DNA from: Gracilaria caudata | Taxonomy: Eukaryota > Rhodophyta > Florideophyceae > Gracilariales > Gracilariaceae | Assembly (NCBI GenBank): GCA_030374735.1 | Contig: JASCIV010000045.1 | Span: 1 to 64,000 of the forward strand | DNA length: 64,000 bases | Reading direction: 5' to 3' | In this document: piece after piece, positions 42,494-52,106 of the stretch | Layout: each line of letters begins with the position of its first letter | Numbering within the stretch: position 1 is the stretch's first letter | Program-made: the position numbers and the translations under genes | Notes under the pieces: model-generated | Databases searched by the model: none | Told to the model about the DNA's origin: nothing | What the model saw: only the letters and a program-made list of their open reading frames with translations

Positions 42494-44599
42494 ATGCTGC
42501 GAATGTTTGCATCCCGGTTCGGTGCCGTCTCTAAGCCAGGCTTCACTCATGCGCGCGCGCTTGTTACACGCGGGGGTCAGCTTGCTTCCGGTGGTACTGT
42601 CGAAAAGGTAGACCCTTATTTCATTGACTCCGCGGTGAACACCGTGGCTGGTGATGTTCACATTGATCAGCTGGAACCACACGAACTTACGCGAATGCGC
42701 GCTGATCGAGAAAAACAGCTCGATATCCGCAACTTCACGCTCAATTTTGGTCCGCAGCATCCGGTACGCTCTTTCTCTATTCCACGCGCTGTGTAGGCGG
42801 TGAAGATTTCGCGTGGTTGTCTGCGAAAAACTGTGTTCATGTCGAGATTGCTGACTAGCATCATCAATCCAATTATCTTCGAATGCGCCCAATTCCGATT
42901 AATCATTCTTCGCGATGCTTTCATGTATTTGTTACTGAAGGGTAAGTTGCATGTCTACTCTGCTCGTTCACGGTATGCACTCTCGCCGTCGTGTTTTCGA
43001 ACAACCAACAGCGTTTTAACGACTGACTACGACATAAACTGCGAAAACAGCTGCTCACGGCGTGCTTCGTCTTGTTCTGGAACTTGACGGCGAAGTTGCT
43101 GTCAAACTGGATCCACATGTCGGTCTCTTGCATCGCGGTACAGAAAAACTCATTGAGTACAAAACCTACCTTCAAGCGCTTCCATATTTTGATCGTTTAG
43201 ATTATGTGTCAATGATGGCTCAGGAACAATGCTACTCTCTCGCTGTTGAAAAGCTGCTTAAGATTGAAGTCCCTATGCGCGCAAAATACATTCGAACGCT
43301 CTTCGCAGAGATTACTCGTATCCTAAACCATCTCCTTGCCGTCGGATGCCATGTACGTGAGCGCACTCCTGGTCTGATTTCAATTCCGCACGAACGTTTA
43401 TTAACCTTTTATCTTTCTCATTGCCACGACTTTTGTGTTATCCTAGGGTATGGATGTAGGTGCCTTAACTCCGTTCCTGTGGGCTTTTGAAGAACGAGAA
43501 AAGCTCATGGAGTTCTATGAGCGCGTCTCAGGAGCTCGTCTGCACTCTGCGTACGTCAGGCCTGGTGGCGTAGCTCAAGATATTCCCCTTGGACTCATGG
43601 ATGATATTTATGCTTTCTGCAAGTCCTTTGTGTCAAGAATCGACGAAATCGAAGAGATGCTCACGGGAAATCGTATCTGGAAGCAAAGACTTGTTGACAT
43701 TGGCGTTGTAACAGCTGCGGAGGCACTTGATTGGGGATTCTCAGGACCTATGCTCAGAGGTTCTGGTGTGTCATGGGATTTGCGGAAGGCGCAACCGTAT
43801 GATGCTTACGAATTTGTTGATTTCAAGATCCCTGTTGGTATCAACGGTGACTGCTATGACCGTTACCTTATCCGTGTGGAAGAAATGAGGCAATCTTTGG
43901 ACATCATTGTCCAGTGCCTCAATCAAATGCCGGAAGGAGAAATCAAGGTAGATGATCGTAAGATATCGCCTCCTTCTCGTGAGAACATGAAACAATCAAT
44001 GGAAGCACTCATTCATCATTTCAAGCTCTACTCTGAAGGGTTCTCGGTCCCTGCGGGAGATACCTACACAGCAGTCGAGGCCCCGAAGGGAGAGTTTGGA
44101 GTCTATCTGGTTTCAAATGGTACAAACCGTCCGTACAGGTGTGGCATTCGAGCACCAGGGTTTGCTCATTTGTCTGCTTTGAATATGATGGGTAAAGGAC
44201 ACATGGTAGCTGACGCAGTGACCATTATTGGAACACAGGATATTGTATTGTAAGTATCTTCATCGAACAGCGGCCTGGCATGTACCAATCGAGCCAGGAA
44301 TTGTGATAGTTCTGACGTGTTTCGTTTCTTCACTTCCTTCTTCTGCGTTGCAAAACCTTCTAACATGCAGTGTAAGTTATTGCCGCATCCAAGCTCCTAC
44401 AACATAGATCTCACTCATCCCAATTGTTATCTAACATGTATTTTATCTTCGCTTTCCTCTTGTTCTCTAATTATTCGCATTCAAACAGGGGGTAAGTGAA
44501 GATTGCTAAGTCGACATCTTTATTCTTTTTGACGAAACTTGAAACTGACCGCATACTATTCTACGTATCTTGACATTGATGTAGGAGGTTGATCGTTAA
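42494..44599 (+). CDS. NDUFS2: Complex I 49-kDa subunit (NDUFS2/Nad7), 7 exons including three micro-exons
   Basis: My model joins 42494-42763, 42941 (1 nt), 43051-43352, 43447-44249, 44371 (1 nt), 44489-44491 (3 nt) and 44585-44599. It gives 464 residues, about the length of known NDUFS2 precursors. The protein has a mitochondrial leader ([16 protein letters not shown]), [39 protein letters not shown], the [10 protein letters not shown] junction, [22 protein letters not shown] and the end GTQDIVFGEVDR. It forms the quinone-binding site of respiratory complex I. Without the micro-exons the frame breaks inside the invariant HPAAHG and stops at DIVL. All six introns are GT..AG: 177, 109, 94, 121, 117 and 93 bp. 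The gene identity is certain; the micro-exons are inferred. Confidence 0.93.
42941..42941 (+). other. NDUFS2: Predicted 1-nt micro-exon (G) of NDUFS2
   Basis: Context ttactgaag|G|gtaagttgc. Exon 1 ends CAT CCG (phase 0) and exon 3 begins CT GCT CAC. One added G makes CCG GCT GCT CAC, giving H-P-A-A-H. Confidence 0.72.
44371..44371 (+). other. NDUFS2: Predicted 1-nt micro-exon (T) of NDUFS2
   Basis: Context taacatgcag|T|gtaagttat. The preceding exon ends GTA TT before gtaagt, so the added T makes TTT (Phe), the conserved residue of IVFGEVDR. Confidence 0.7.
44489..44491 (+). other. NDUFS2: Predicted 3-nt micro-exon (GGG) of NDUFS2
   Basis: Context tcaaacag|GGG|gtaagtgaa. It codes the single Gly between Phe and EVDR. 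The last exon follows tgatgtag and reads GAG GTT GAT CGT TAA. Confidence 0.7.
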
Positions 44600-44932
44600 A
44601 ACCTTGCACTGACGAATGGTGTTGATGATATGACAATGGTCCCAGTTGGGGTGCTTTTGCGGAGAGCTTCTACTTGCCATTATGTCTAAATTGTTTGCTC
44701 TGCGAACGACTTGGAAGACACCATATTGACAGACGTCTTCACTGATTTTTTGTCTACTGTCGTACATCGGTGCGAGAAACAGATTAAGATTCTTCATGCT
44801 ATTTGAGTCAGAATCTATTTGTACTGAATTGTTAAACGAAACCCACGTCCAGTATGTAGATGATGTCCTTCGCCTGAAGACTTCCAAAGATAAAGGTATG
44901 AGGGATAACCTTCTGTTGTGTGCAGGGGTTGG

Positions 44933-44964
44933 TTCCAATCGATTGCTTGTACAATCGATTGGAA
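44933..44964. repeat. Hairpin, 13-bp perfect arms
   Basis: ttccaatcgattg, loop cttgta, caatcgattggaa. Confidence 0.85.
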
Positions 44965-45106
44965 TTTGTAATTGCAATAACGGATTGCTCACTTAGAAAG
45001 ATATTGCAATCCGATTGCGGTAACGTACAACGATTGGAACTCGATTGCATCACTTCCATAGAATTGCGGATGTATTGCAACTCAGCGCAATTACGTTCAC
45101 GATTGC
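44942..45106. repeat. ATTGC array 1
   Basis: ATTGC starts at 44942, 44971, 44984, 45003, 45014, 45044, 45063, 45074 and 45102, all on the same strand. The gaps are 29, 13, 19, 11, 30, 19, 11 and 28, consistent with a degenerate ~30-bp tandem unit. Confidence 0.85.
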
Positions 45107-45174
45107 ACAACTACAATTGACATTATCTGCGCATGAGTTGAACGTTACATCATATATCGAGTTCTCGGCATATC

Positions 45175-45239
45175 GATATTATCACAGAGATGTTCCCGAC
45201 GTAATTGAATTACGTTGGTAACGTCTCTGTGATAATATC
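45175..45239. repeat. 65-bp imperfect palindrome
   Basis: The outer 16 bp (gatattatcacagaga / tctctgtgataatatc) pair perfectly. The inner part (around gacgtaattgaattacgt) pairs with a few mismatches. It lies between the two ATTGC arrays. Confidence 0.85.
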
Positions 45240-45460
45240 CTTCTAAACGTTTAAAAACCGCGTTGCTTTTTGAGGCCATCACTTAAAGAAAGAAAGAATG
45301 AGACTCTCGTTACGAGAGGTTTTGGGATGCGAATTTGGTTCAGAGGGCATTTTATCTTATTGCCAAGAGTGAGAAGTCTACCAGTTCTTAGGCATTGGCA
45401 GCGAACCAGAACAAAATGAACTTTTATTGTATGATGATTTGATATTGTAGTGTTGATTGT

Positions 45461-45619
45461 ATTGCGTGCTGGATTGCAAAATGTTGCGGTGATTGCAATT
45501 CGATTGCAAAAGAAGAGAGATGATTGCATAACGATTGTGTTTGCAAGTTTAGATTGCCGTAGTGATTTTGGCGAAGAGAAGGAATTGCAATTGCGATTGA
45601 ACGGCGTTCAAGAGATTGC
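45461..45619. repeat. ATTGC array 2
   Basis: ATTGC starts at 45461, 45473, 45492, 45503, 45523, 45553, 45584, 45590 and 45615, on the same strand as array 1. The first gaps are 12, 19, 11, 20, 30 and 31. Confidence 0.85.
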
Positions 45620-46342
45620 AATCAGACACAATCGTATTGTCCCTACCCCTGGCAGTTTCAGATGACATGGGTTATTCCGGTCTGGATCGTTGGCTACTGT
45701 TTAAATCTACTGCTGTTCCATAACCAAGAAGCGATGTTCTCAAACTTTTAGAAGACGGAGTAAATCCGGGTTGGAGATAAGTCAGAGAAGCTTGAATTTC
45801 TCTTCTTTGTCTTCTTTTGCGTGGGTTAGATGAGTCGAGATTTAATGGTAGAATGAAGACTTGAGTCGTTTAGGAAACGAGAGCCTGTCGGCTGCGATCT
45901 GAGTTGTTTGTGTAGCGCTTCTACTCGTACTTTCATCAGTCAACGAGAGCCGTACGGACCTTCAATCCGATTTTTAAGCGAGTGTCGACCTGTATTGTTG
46001 CTCTGATCAATTGCGGGTTAATCTCCAGAAACCAGTCCACACTAGATGCACAAGTCAACTTGAGCTGCTCAATGCATGGTTGTTCCTCGCAATACAGAGA
46101 GGACATGATGCATCGATCTTTCCAATCCATTCATTGATAACGCTTTCTCATCTTCTCTTTCCTTTTGTTACTGCTGTCAACAGTTCTCTGTTCCAAAACT
46201 GTACGGCCTTGAGTGTTTGATACCATTCGACCATTCTGATTCATTAAGGTTCTACCCTGCGTCCTTTCCCGGAAATCTCACCTGAGTTCTCGGGCTTCCA
46301 AGTGATTAGATAAAGAGCTGTTATCTAAGCTACATATATGTA

Positions 46343-49300
46343 CTAAATCTTCTCACTGAAAATATTGTCAAACTCCGCTCTGAGTTCCAAGAGAGCCTTG
46401 TTGTAACCGTCACTGAAGCCCTTCTCGTATGAATCAGCCGACTTCTGTCTATGCTCATGATGTTTTCTGTTTGCAGCTCCATTGCTTGCGTTTGCCATCT
46501 CTGCTTCCTGCTTCTCTCCTGTTAAAGCCAATCGGAGTTCAGCTCCGATCGCCTTGGAAGGAATGTGAAGCAAAGAAGCAACATGCCGTGCTCGTCCCAT
46601 GACCTCTTCAGGAAATCCCGCTCGTTCGGCGATAGCTAGACCAAGCGATTCAAAAGAAGGCCCTTCCATCACTTTGTGAGTAGCTATCCAACCGTCTTTA
46701 TTCGCATTCGTGCTCAGTGAGGCCTTGCTTTGTACCACATGAAGATGATAGGATGCGATGTTATCATACATTGATGACAGGTGATTCAGTTCGTGATAAT
46801 GAGTTACAAACACTGTCCGCGGCTTTGTGTTCCTGTCTTGAACACCTTTCGCCAGATACTCAGCTACACTCCACGCAATTGCAACTCCATCAACTGTGCT
46901 TGTTCCCCGACCAATCTCATCCAGCAATACGAGACTCTTTGACGAAACATTGGACAAAATACATGCTGTCTCCGCCATTTCTACTTGAAAAGTACTCTGT
47001 CCTCTTGCAAGATCATCAACAGCACCAACTCGGGTGAATATCCTGTCACTGATGCTCATAGTGGCAGAACGAGCAGGTACGAAACAACCAATTTGCGCCA
47101 TTATGCAAATGAGCCCAATGCTTCGCAAGGCACAGCTCTTTCCAGCCGCATTGGGTCCACAGAGAATCATCAAGTCCATTTGATTCGATCCTTCACTTTC
47201 TCCGAGATAAAATGAGTTTGGTACGTAGCTTTTTCCAATTGGCAACGTTTGCTCAACCACAGGATGTCGAGCATCTTCCAGTTCTAGAATACGCATCTCT
47301 GCAGGCATGATGTGTGGCCTCACATAATCTTGTTGCTCGGCAATCTCTGCAAAGCCTGCAAGGACATCAATGGAGGCGATTTGTTTTCCAAGCCGTCGTA
47401 ATTCTTGAACATATTTCCCCAACCTGTCTCGCAATTGCTCAAATAGTCTCAGCTCTAGCATCAACACTTCCGCAAATGCAGAATTATGTGACAACTCGCA
47501 GGCTCTCAATTGCTCGAAGCGAAACCTAAGCTCCGCCTTGGTGCTTTGCACTCTATCATATCCTAGTTTGCTGAAGAACATGGGATCGTCATTCATGATG
47601 TTCTCCCCGACAGATCGAGGAATCCTCAGTACGTAACCCATATTCTTAATATGTTTTATGCGAAGTGTTTCAATAGAGCTTCGTTTTTTTTCTTGCTCTT
47701 CTAGAGAAGAAATCCAAGAATCAGGATCACGAATTGACGTACGGAGTGTGTCCAATTGCTCATTGTGTCCGTCATGAAAAATCTTCATCCCGTTCACATT
47801 CCAGTTTTCTTTAGAGATGCCGCCACTCTGTATCACCAACGCAGAGGGTACATATGCCGGAGCTGGGTCTATAATAGCTTCTGTCACATGTTGTGAGAGA
47901 TTGACCAGTTCGGTATCAACAGGTGAGCATATATGGCCAACGTAATCAGCCTTCATTGTCGATCCCTCTGCAGCAACAGCTTTTCTCAAACAACGAGAAA
48001 CAAGGGACAGTATGTTCGGTATCTTCAAAACTGACTCACAGAGCCATCTCATCTCTCTCGGAGTGGTTCTCCCGGTACAAATCCGACCCCCTAATCGTTC
48101 CAAGTCTGCAAAATTCTTCATAATCTTCTGTACAACATGTCTAGTATTATCACTATCCCAAAGCATCCCCTGCACAACCATTTGTCGCTGAGTAATCGTA
48201 TCAGAACTTAAGGAAGGGGCAAGCAGCCAAGATCGCAGACAGCGAGATCCCATAGATGTGACTGTTCGATCAACCGCCCATTGCAGAGAACGTTCCTTTA
48301 TTCCATCACGAACAGTCTCGATGACTTCGAGATTCTTCAAGCACGCAGCATCCAAAAGCATCACTTGTGACGCTGAGAAAAGGTGTAACTTATTCAAAGC
48401 CGTCGCTGAACTTTGTGGTTTTTGCTGTCCGTATGCCGTCATTTCTTGAATATAGTTTATTAGAACTGCGGCTGCTTGAGTGCAAAAAGGTCGTGTGCGA
48501 CAATCAAGCGATTCAACATGGTCAACCTGGTGAAGCTGAGCTAGTATACGTTCTGCGTCTGAGAGCGGTATGAACTGCCGATGGGACATCACAGCTGCAG
48601 ACGAGGATTTTACAATGGATGAGACTTGTGAACGAAAGTCGCGATTGTCTGAGTGCATGGTAAGCAAAATCTCTGCAGGTGCGACGGTGGTCAAAAGACG
48701 TTGCAGCTGATCAAACGATGCACCGTCCGTTGCTCGGAACTCACCGGTAGAGACATCAGAGTATGAAAACCCGAACTGACATTGCAGCTCAGATGAATCT
48801 CTTGAGCGAGTAGGCTTCACGACGACGGATGCGATGTAAGAACTAGATTCTGATTCCAGCAAAGCCTCGTCGCAAACAGTTCCCGGAGTAATAAGCCGGG
48901 TAACAGCGCGTTTCACAAGTTTGCCTGATTGCGTTTGAGCGGCGGTTTCAACCTGGTCCACCACTGCAACAGTAAGATTTTCGTCAATTAAGAGTTTGAT
49001 CTTCTCATCGACACAATAATGTGGTACGCCCGCCATGGGCACTTTAGTTCCCAAGGCTTTCCCGGCATCCTTTGAAGTTAGCGCAATTTCACATACGGAC
49101 GATAGCGTGTACGCATCTTCGAAGAAACTTTCGAAAAAATCGCCGACTCGATAGAGCAGAACCAGTGATTCTCTACGAGGTATATGCAATTGCTCAAGCA
49201 AGGAATGCTTTGTGCCCACATAGTGTTGCATCATAGGCGACAATGAATTTACATTCACATTGGCAGTAGACATCGAAGCACCTACGGCAGAGCATTCCTG

Positions 49301-49537
49301 TGCATCAGGTACTGACGACAACGCACAGTGCACTGACGAAGAACTTGACGATGCATGTGCAAGACGGGCATGTAATGGAAGTGGAGAACGAAATATTGTA
49401 CTTCGCAGGCGACTGGCAGTAAACGACCCGCCTCGACCTACACTTGCATCCAAAAGTCGCCCAACACGAAGGGCTGTGCGCGCAGCGCGCGGCCAGGGCA
49501 TGAAGAAGGCAGTGCTTTCGCTGCCTTTGGGTACCAT
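46343..49537 (-). CDS. MutS-family DNA mismatch repair protein, cyanobacterial-type, with N-terminal leader
   Basis: The frame opens at GTG (49843); the ATG at 49537 gives 1064 residues (another is at 49501). After a ~100-residue Arg/Ser/Ala-rich extension, domain I starts MMQHYVGTKHSLLEQL..LLYRVGDFFESFFEDA. The mismatch-contact Phe-x-Glu (F-F-E) is present, as are KVPMAGVPHY and TPGTVCDEALLESESSSYIASV. Connector, lever and clamp domains follow. The ATPase has Walker A CGPNAAGKSC (near 47139-47159), the DEIGRGTSTVDGVAIAWSVAEYL block and FVTHYHELNHL. Domain I resembles cyanobacterial MutS more than eukaryotic MSH2-6. With the leader this suggests a plastid (or mitochondrial) repair protein (inference). 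No GIY-YIG domain of plant MSH1 is seen. Confidence 0.88.
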   Translation of the reverse strand: MVPKGSESTAFFMPWPRAARTALRVGRLLDASVGRGGSFTASRLRSTIFRSPLPLHARLAHASSSSSSVHCALSSVPDAQECSAVGASMSTANVNVNSLSPMMQHYVGTKHSLLEQLHIPRRESLVLLYRVGDFFESFFEDAYTLSSVCEIALTSKDAGKALGTKVPMAGVPHYCVDEKIKLLIDENLTVAVVDQVETAAQTQSGKLVKRAVTRLITPGTVCDEALLESESSSYIASVVVKPTRSRDSSELQCQFGFSYSDVSTGEFRATDGASFDQLQRLLTTVAPAEILLTMHSDNRDFRSQVSSIVKSSSAAVMSHRQFIPLSDAERILAQLHQVDHVESLDCRTRPFCTQAAAVLINYIQEMTAYGQQKPQSSATALNKLHLFSASQVMLLDAACLKNLEVIETVRDGIKERSLQWAVDRTVTSMGSRCLRSWLLAPSLSSDTITQRQMVVQGMLWDSDNTRHVVQKIMKNFADLERLGGRICTGRTTPREMRWLCESVLKIPNILSLVSRCLRKAVAAEGSTMKADYVGHICSPVDTELVNLSQHVTEAIIDPAPAYVPSALVIQSGGISKENWNVNGMKIFHDGHNEQLDTLRTSIRDPDSWISSLEEQEKKRSSIETLRIKHIKNMGYVLRIPRSVGENIMNDDPMFFSKLGYDRVQSTKAELRFRFEQLRACELSHNSAFAEVLMLELRLFEQLRDRLGKYVQELRRLGKQIASIDVLAGFAEIAEQQDYVRPHIMPAEMRILELEDARHPVVEQTLPIGKSYVPNSFYLGESEGSNQMDLMILCGPNAAGKSCALRSIGLICIMAQIGCFVPARSATMSISDRIFTRVGAVDDLARGQSTFQVEMAETACILSNVSSKSLVLLDEIGRGTSTVDGVAIAWSVAEYLAKGVQDRNTKPRTVFVTHYHELNHLSSMYDNIASYHLHVVQSKASLSTNANKDGWIATHKVMEGPSFESLGLAIAERAGFPEEVMGRARHVASLLHIPSKAIGAELRLALTGEKQEAEMANASNGAANRKHHEHRQKSADSYEKGFSDGYNKALLELRAEFDNIFSEKI

Positions 49538-50615
49538 TGCTCCCACGAAAAAGCTTCGGTGCGAATCATACAAGTGAACAGCAATTTGGTAGCCATTTCT
49601 GCAAGTGCGGGTACAACGCCCGGCGTTGCAGCGTTCGGAAAGTGTATCCAATACCGGATCAAACTGCCCGACAGGAACGCGTCGAAAATTGTGCCACAAG
49701 GGTAATGGATGAACATTTTCTCGACACGTGTCACATGAGCGCCTAACACTAGATCTCGCACAGTCCGTACTCCGTGTGGCAGTATCGAAGGAATCCGCAA
49801 TGCAGCGTATGAAAGGTTGAGCAGAGAGGGTTCTCCTTATCACCCTTTATGTGCTGGGCAGATTCTGTTTCGACAGATGCCCTGGATGATGTACTCTGAA
49901 TTCGTCACATACAAGGGGAACGCTACATTTTACCCTTGTATGTGACGAATGCAGAGTACGCTTGGACTGTAGATATGAGCCTTATCAAATGCGCTACATT
50001 TGCAAAGAAGACCACGGCTTAGTTATCCTCAGAATAACCCTTACCCTGGGTGAAGTTGCAAGAGTTCTTCCAATGCAAAATGGAAGACCGCCTTGAGAAC
50101 AAAGCGGACAAATGTGCTGCTGAGGCACACGGCTTTTGTCAAGAAATGTAGAAGTACTGTATGTATCGAACGTGATGCGAACAATCCACATGCAAATTGA
50201 CAAGTCGGCAAACAGACTTGAAGGAGAAGGGAAGTCGCGGGTGAGAAAGTCCTCTGCCAGAGCGAAGCAGGAAATAGTTGCAGACATTGTGTCCGAGAAA
50301 AGGCTAAGAAAACTTGCACCGTGCCCATGGACAACTCTGGCGGAAAACGGCTGATCAGATTCATCTCAATGGCCCCACATTTCAAATTTGATCTCCGTTT
50401 CAAGGATGATTATTGGATGCAAGTGTTCATGAGCAGATTTTTACCCATTGAGTGGAATATCTGCCATGCGCCGTGATGCTTCACCTCGCGTTGTTCACCA
50501 TGTCAGAGCTTCCACCCGCGCTAACTCTGTCTACTCTGCGCGAATATCAATCGCCAAGCCAAGACTTTCGCGGTCGCAGATTGACAATCTCAGATCCGAG
50601 TTGTGACTTGGCGCC
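49538..50615. promoter_or_regulatory. Divergent region between MutS and catalase, with a long hairpin
   Basis: About 1.08 kb. Part of it (49538-49843) is open in the MutS frame without an ATG and may be 5' leader. The hairpin at 49891-49959 is listed separately. Nothing else supported. Confidence 0.5.
49891..49959. repeat. 69-bp hairpin, 27-bp arms with one mismatch
   Basis: gtactctgaattcgtcac.. pairs with ..gtgacgaatgcagagtac. The arms end in acaaggg / cccttgt around a 15-nt loop. Confidence 0.9.
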
Positions 50616-52106
50616 ATGGACATGAACACCAGCAAAGCTATCCCCTCGGATGTGTATGACTCCGTTCATATCACAACCAACAGCGGCGCGCCAGTTGATG
50701 ATTCTCTGAACTCGCTTACCCTAGGTGAGCGCGGGCCCGTGCTTCTGTCCGATTTTCATCTCGTGGAGAAGCTTGCCAACTTCGATCGCGAAGTCATTCC
50801 AGAGCGCCGCGTTCATGCTCGCGGTGTTGCTGCGAAGGGTGTGTTTGTATGCACACGCGACATCACCAAGTTCACCAAGGCCGATCCTTTTACGCATGTT
50901 GGCAAGCGCACTCCCGTTGCAGTTCGTTTCTCGACAGTGGTCCACTCACGCGGTTCGCCTGAAACGCTTCGTGACCCACGTGGGTTCGCCACTAAATTTT
51001 ACACGGCCGAAGGTAACTGGGACCTGGTCGGAAACCTAGAACCAGTGTTCTTCATTCGCGATGCAATTCAGTTTCCAGAAATGGTGCACGCCTTCAAACC
51101 CAGCCCAAGGACAGAGAAGCAGGAGTGGCACCGCATTCTCGACTTCCTTTCTTTCCATCCGGAGTGCATGCATATGATGACCTGGCTTCTTGACGATGTC
51201 GGCATTCCCAGGAATTACACCACGATGAGAGGCTCTGGAGTTCACACGTTTGTCCTCATCAATAAACAAGGTCAGGAAACGTATGTCAAATTCCACTGGG
51301 TCAGTGAACAGGGAGAACACAATCTTCTTGACGATGAGGCAAAGCGAGTCGGTGGCGAGGACTTCAGTCATGCTACGAATCATTTGATTGAAACTATAGA
51401 ATCTGGGCGTTTTCCCGCATGGCAGCTTAGAATACAGCTGATGGACCCCGCAACTGAGCTTGATCACTCGTGGGGCGATCCCCTTGATCCCACCAAAACT
51501 TGGCCCGAGAAAGACTTCCCAATGATCACAGTGGGCCGTATGATACTGAATGAAAACATGGACAACCATTTTCTGGAAAGTGAGAGCATTGCGTTCTCGC
51601 CAGGAAATGTCATTCCCGGAATCACATTTAGCCAAGACAAACTGCTACAAGGAAGAATTTTCAGTTACGCAGATACACAGCGTTATCGACTTGGTGCAAA
51701 CTACTTGCAGATTCCGATTAATGCACCACGATGCCCTTTCATGAACAGGCAATTTGACGGTGCGGGAGCAACCATGATGAGAAAGAACGATGTGAATTAT
51801 TTCCCAAGCACTAGAAGCAGGGCGGATACTGTGGGTGAAGAACAAGTTCCAAACGTAAAAGCCAGGTTGAATGGAATTCAAATGAGGAGACCCTTGTCTA
51901 AACAGAACAACTTTGGTCAGGCCGGTGAACGTTGGCGCAGCTTCGATGAAGCAAGGCGACAAAGGTTGGTGATAAGAGCAGCAGAGGCTCTTAATGCTCC
52001 AAAGGTTTCGAAGAAGCTGAAGAATACCTGGATAGGATACTGGACGCAATGTGATCGAGAGCTCGGCTCCCGTGTTGCCGCGCTTGTGAAGATGAGCAAT
52101 ATGTAA
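50616..52106 (+). CDS. CAT: Monofunctional heme catalase
   Basis: The 496-residue intronless small-subunit catalase breaks down hydrogen peroxide. The catalytic His is in FDREVIPERRVHARG, the distal Asn in DLVGNLEPVFFIRD, and the heme-ligand Tyr in RIFSYADTQRYRLG. The NADPH-region block FHPECMHMMTWLLDDVGIP and the C-terminal helical part are present. In place of the usual GNNTPVFF this protein has GNLEPVFF; the first Asn, which is the catalytic one, is kept. The C-terminus (KMSNM) is not a classical PTS1, so peroxisomal entry would need another signal. Start ATG in good context (gcgccATGGA). Confidence 0.96.
   Translation: MDMNTSKAIPSDVYDSVHITTNSGAPVDDSLNSLTLGERGPVLLSDFHLVEKLANFDREVIPERRVHARGVAAKGVFVCTRDITKFTKADPFTHVGKRTPVAVRFSTVVHSRGSPETLRDPRGFATKFYTAEGNWDLVGNLEPVFFIRDAIQFPEMVHAFKPSPRTEKQEWHRILDFLSFHPECMHMMTWLLDDVGIPRNYTTMRGSGVHTFVLINKQGQETYVKFHWVSEQGEHNLLDDEAKRVGGEDFSHATNHLIETIESGRFPAWQLRIQLMDPATELDHSWGDPLDPTKTWPEKDFPMITVGRMILNENMDNHFLESESIAFSPGNVIPGITFSQDKLLQGRIFSYADTQRYRLGANYLQIPINAPRCPFMNRQFDGAGATMMRKNDVNYFPSTRSRADTVGEEQVPNVKARLNGIQMRRPLSKQNNFGQAGERWRSFDEARRQRLVIRAAEALNAPKVSKKLKNTWIGYWTQCDRELGSRVAALVKMSNM

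Larger units (their letters stand above)
44600..46342. other. Intergenic, 1.74 kb, repeat-rich
   Basis: Convergent 3' flanks of NDUFS2 and MutS. Holds a 13-bp-arm hairpin, two ATTGC arrays and a 65-bp palindrome (listed separately). No gene recognised. Confidence 0.6.

Noticed and set aside
42764..43050. A single 287-bp GT-AG intron in NDUFS2
   Set aside because: It breaks the frame by one base within the invariant HPAAHG. A GT-CA intron would fix the frame but is non-canonical. The AAG|G|GTAAGT micro-exon explains it with standard sites.
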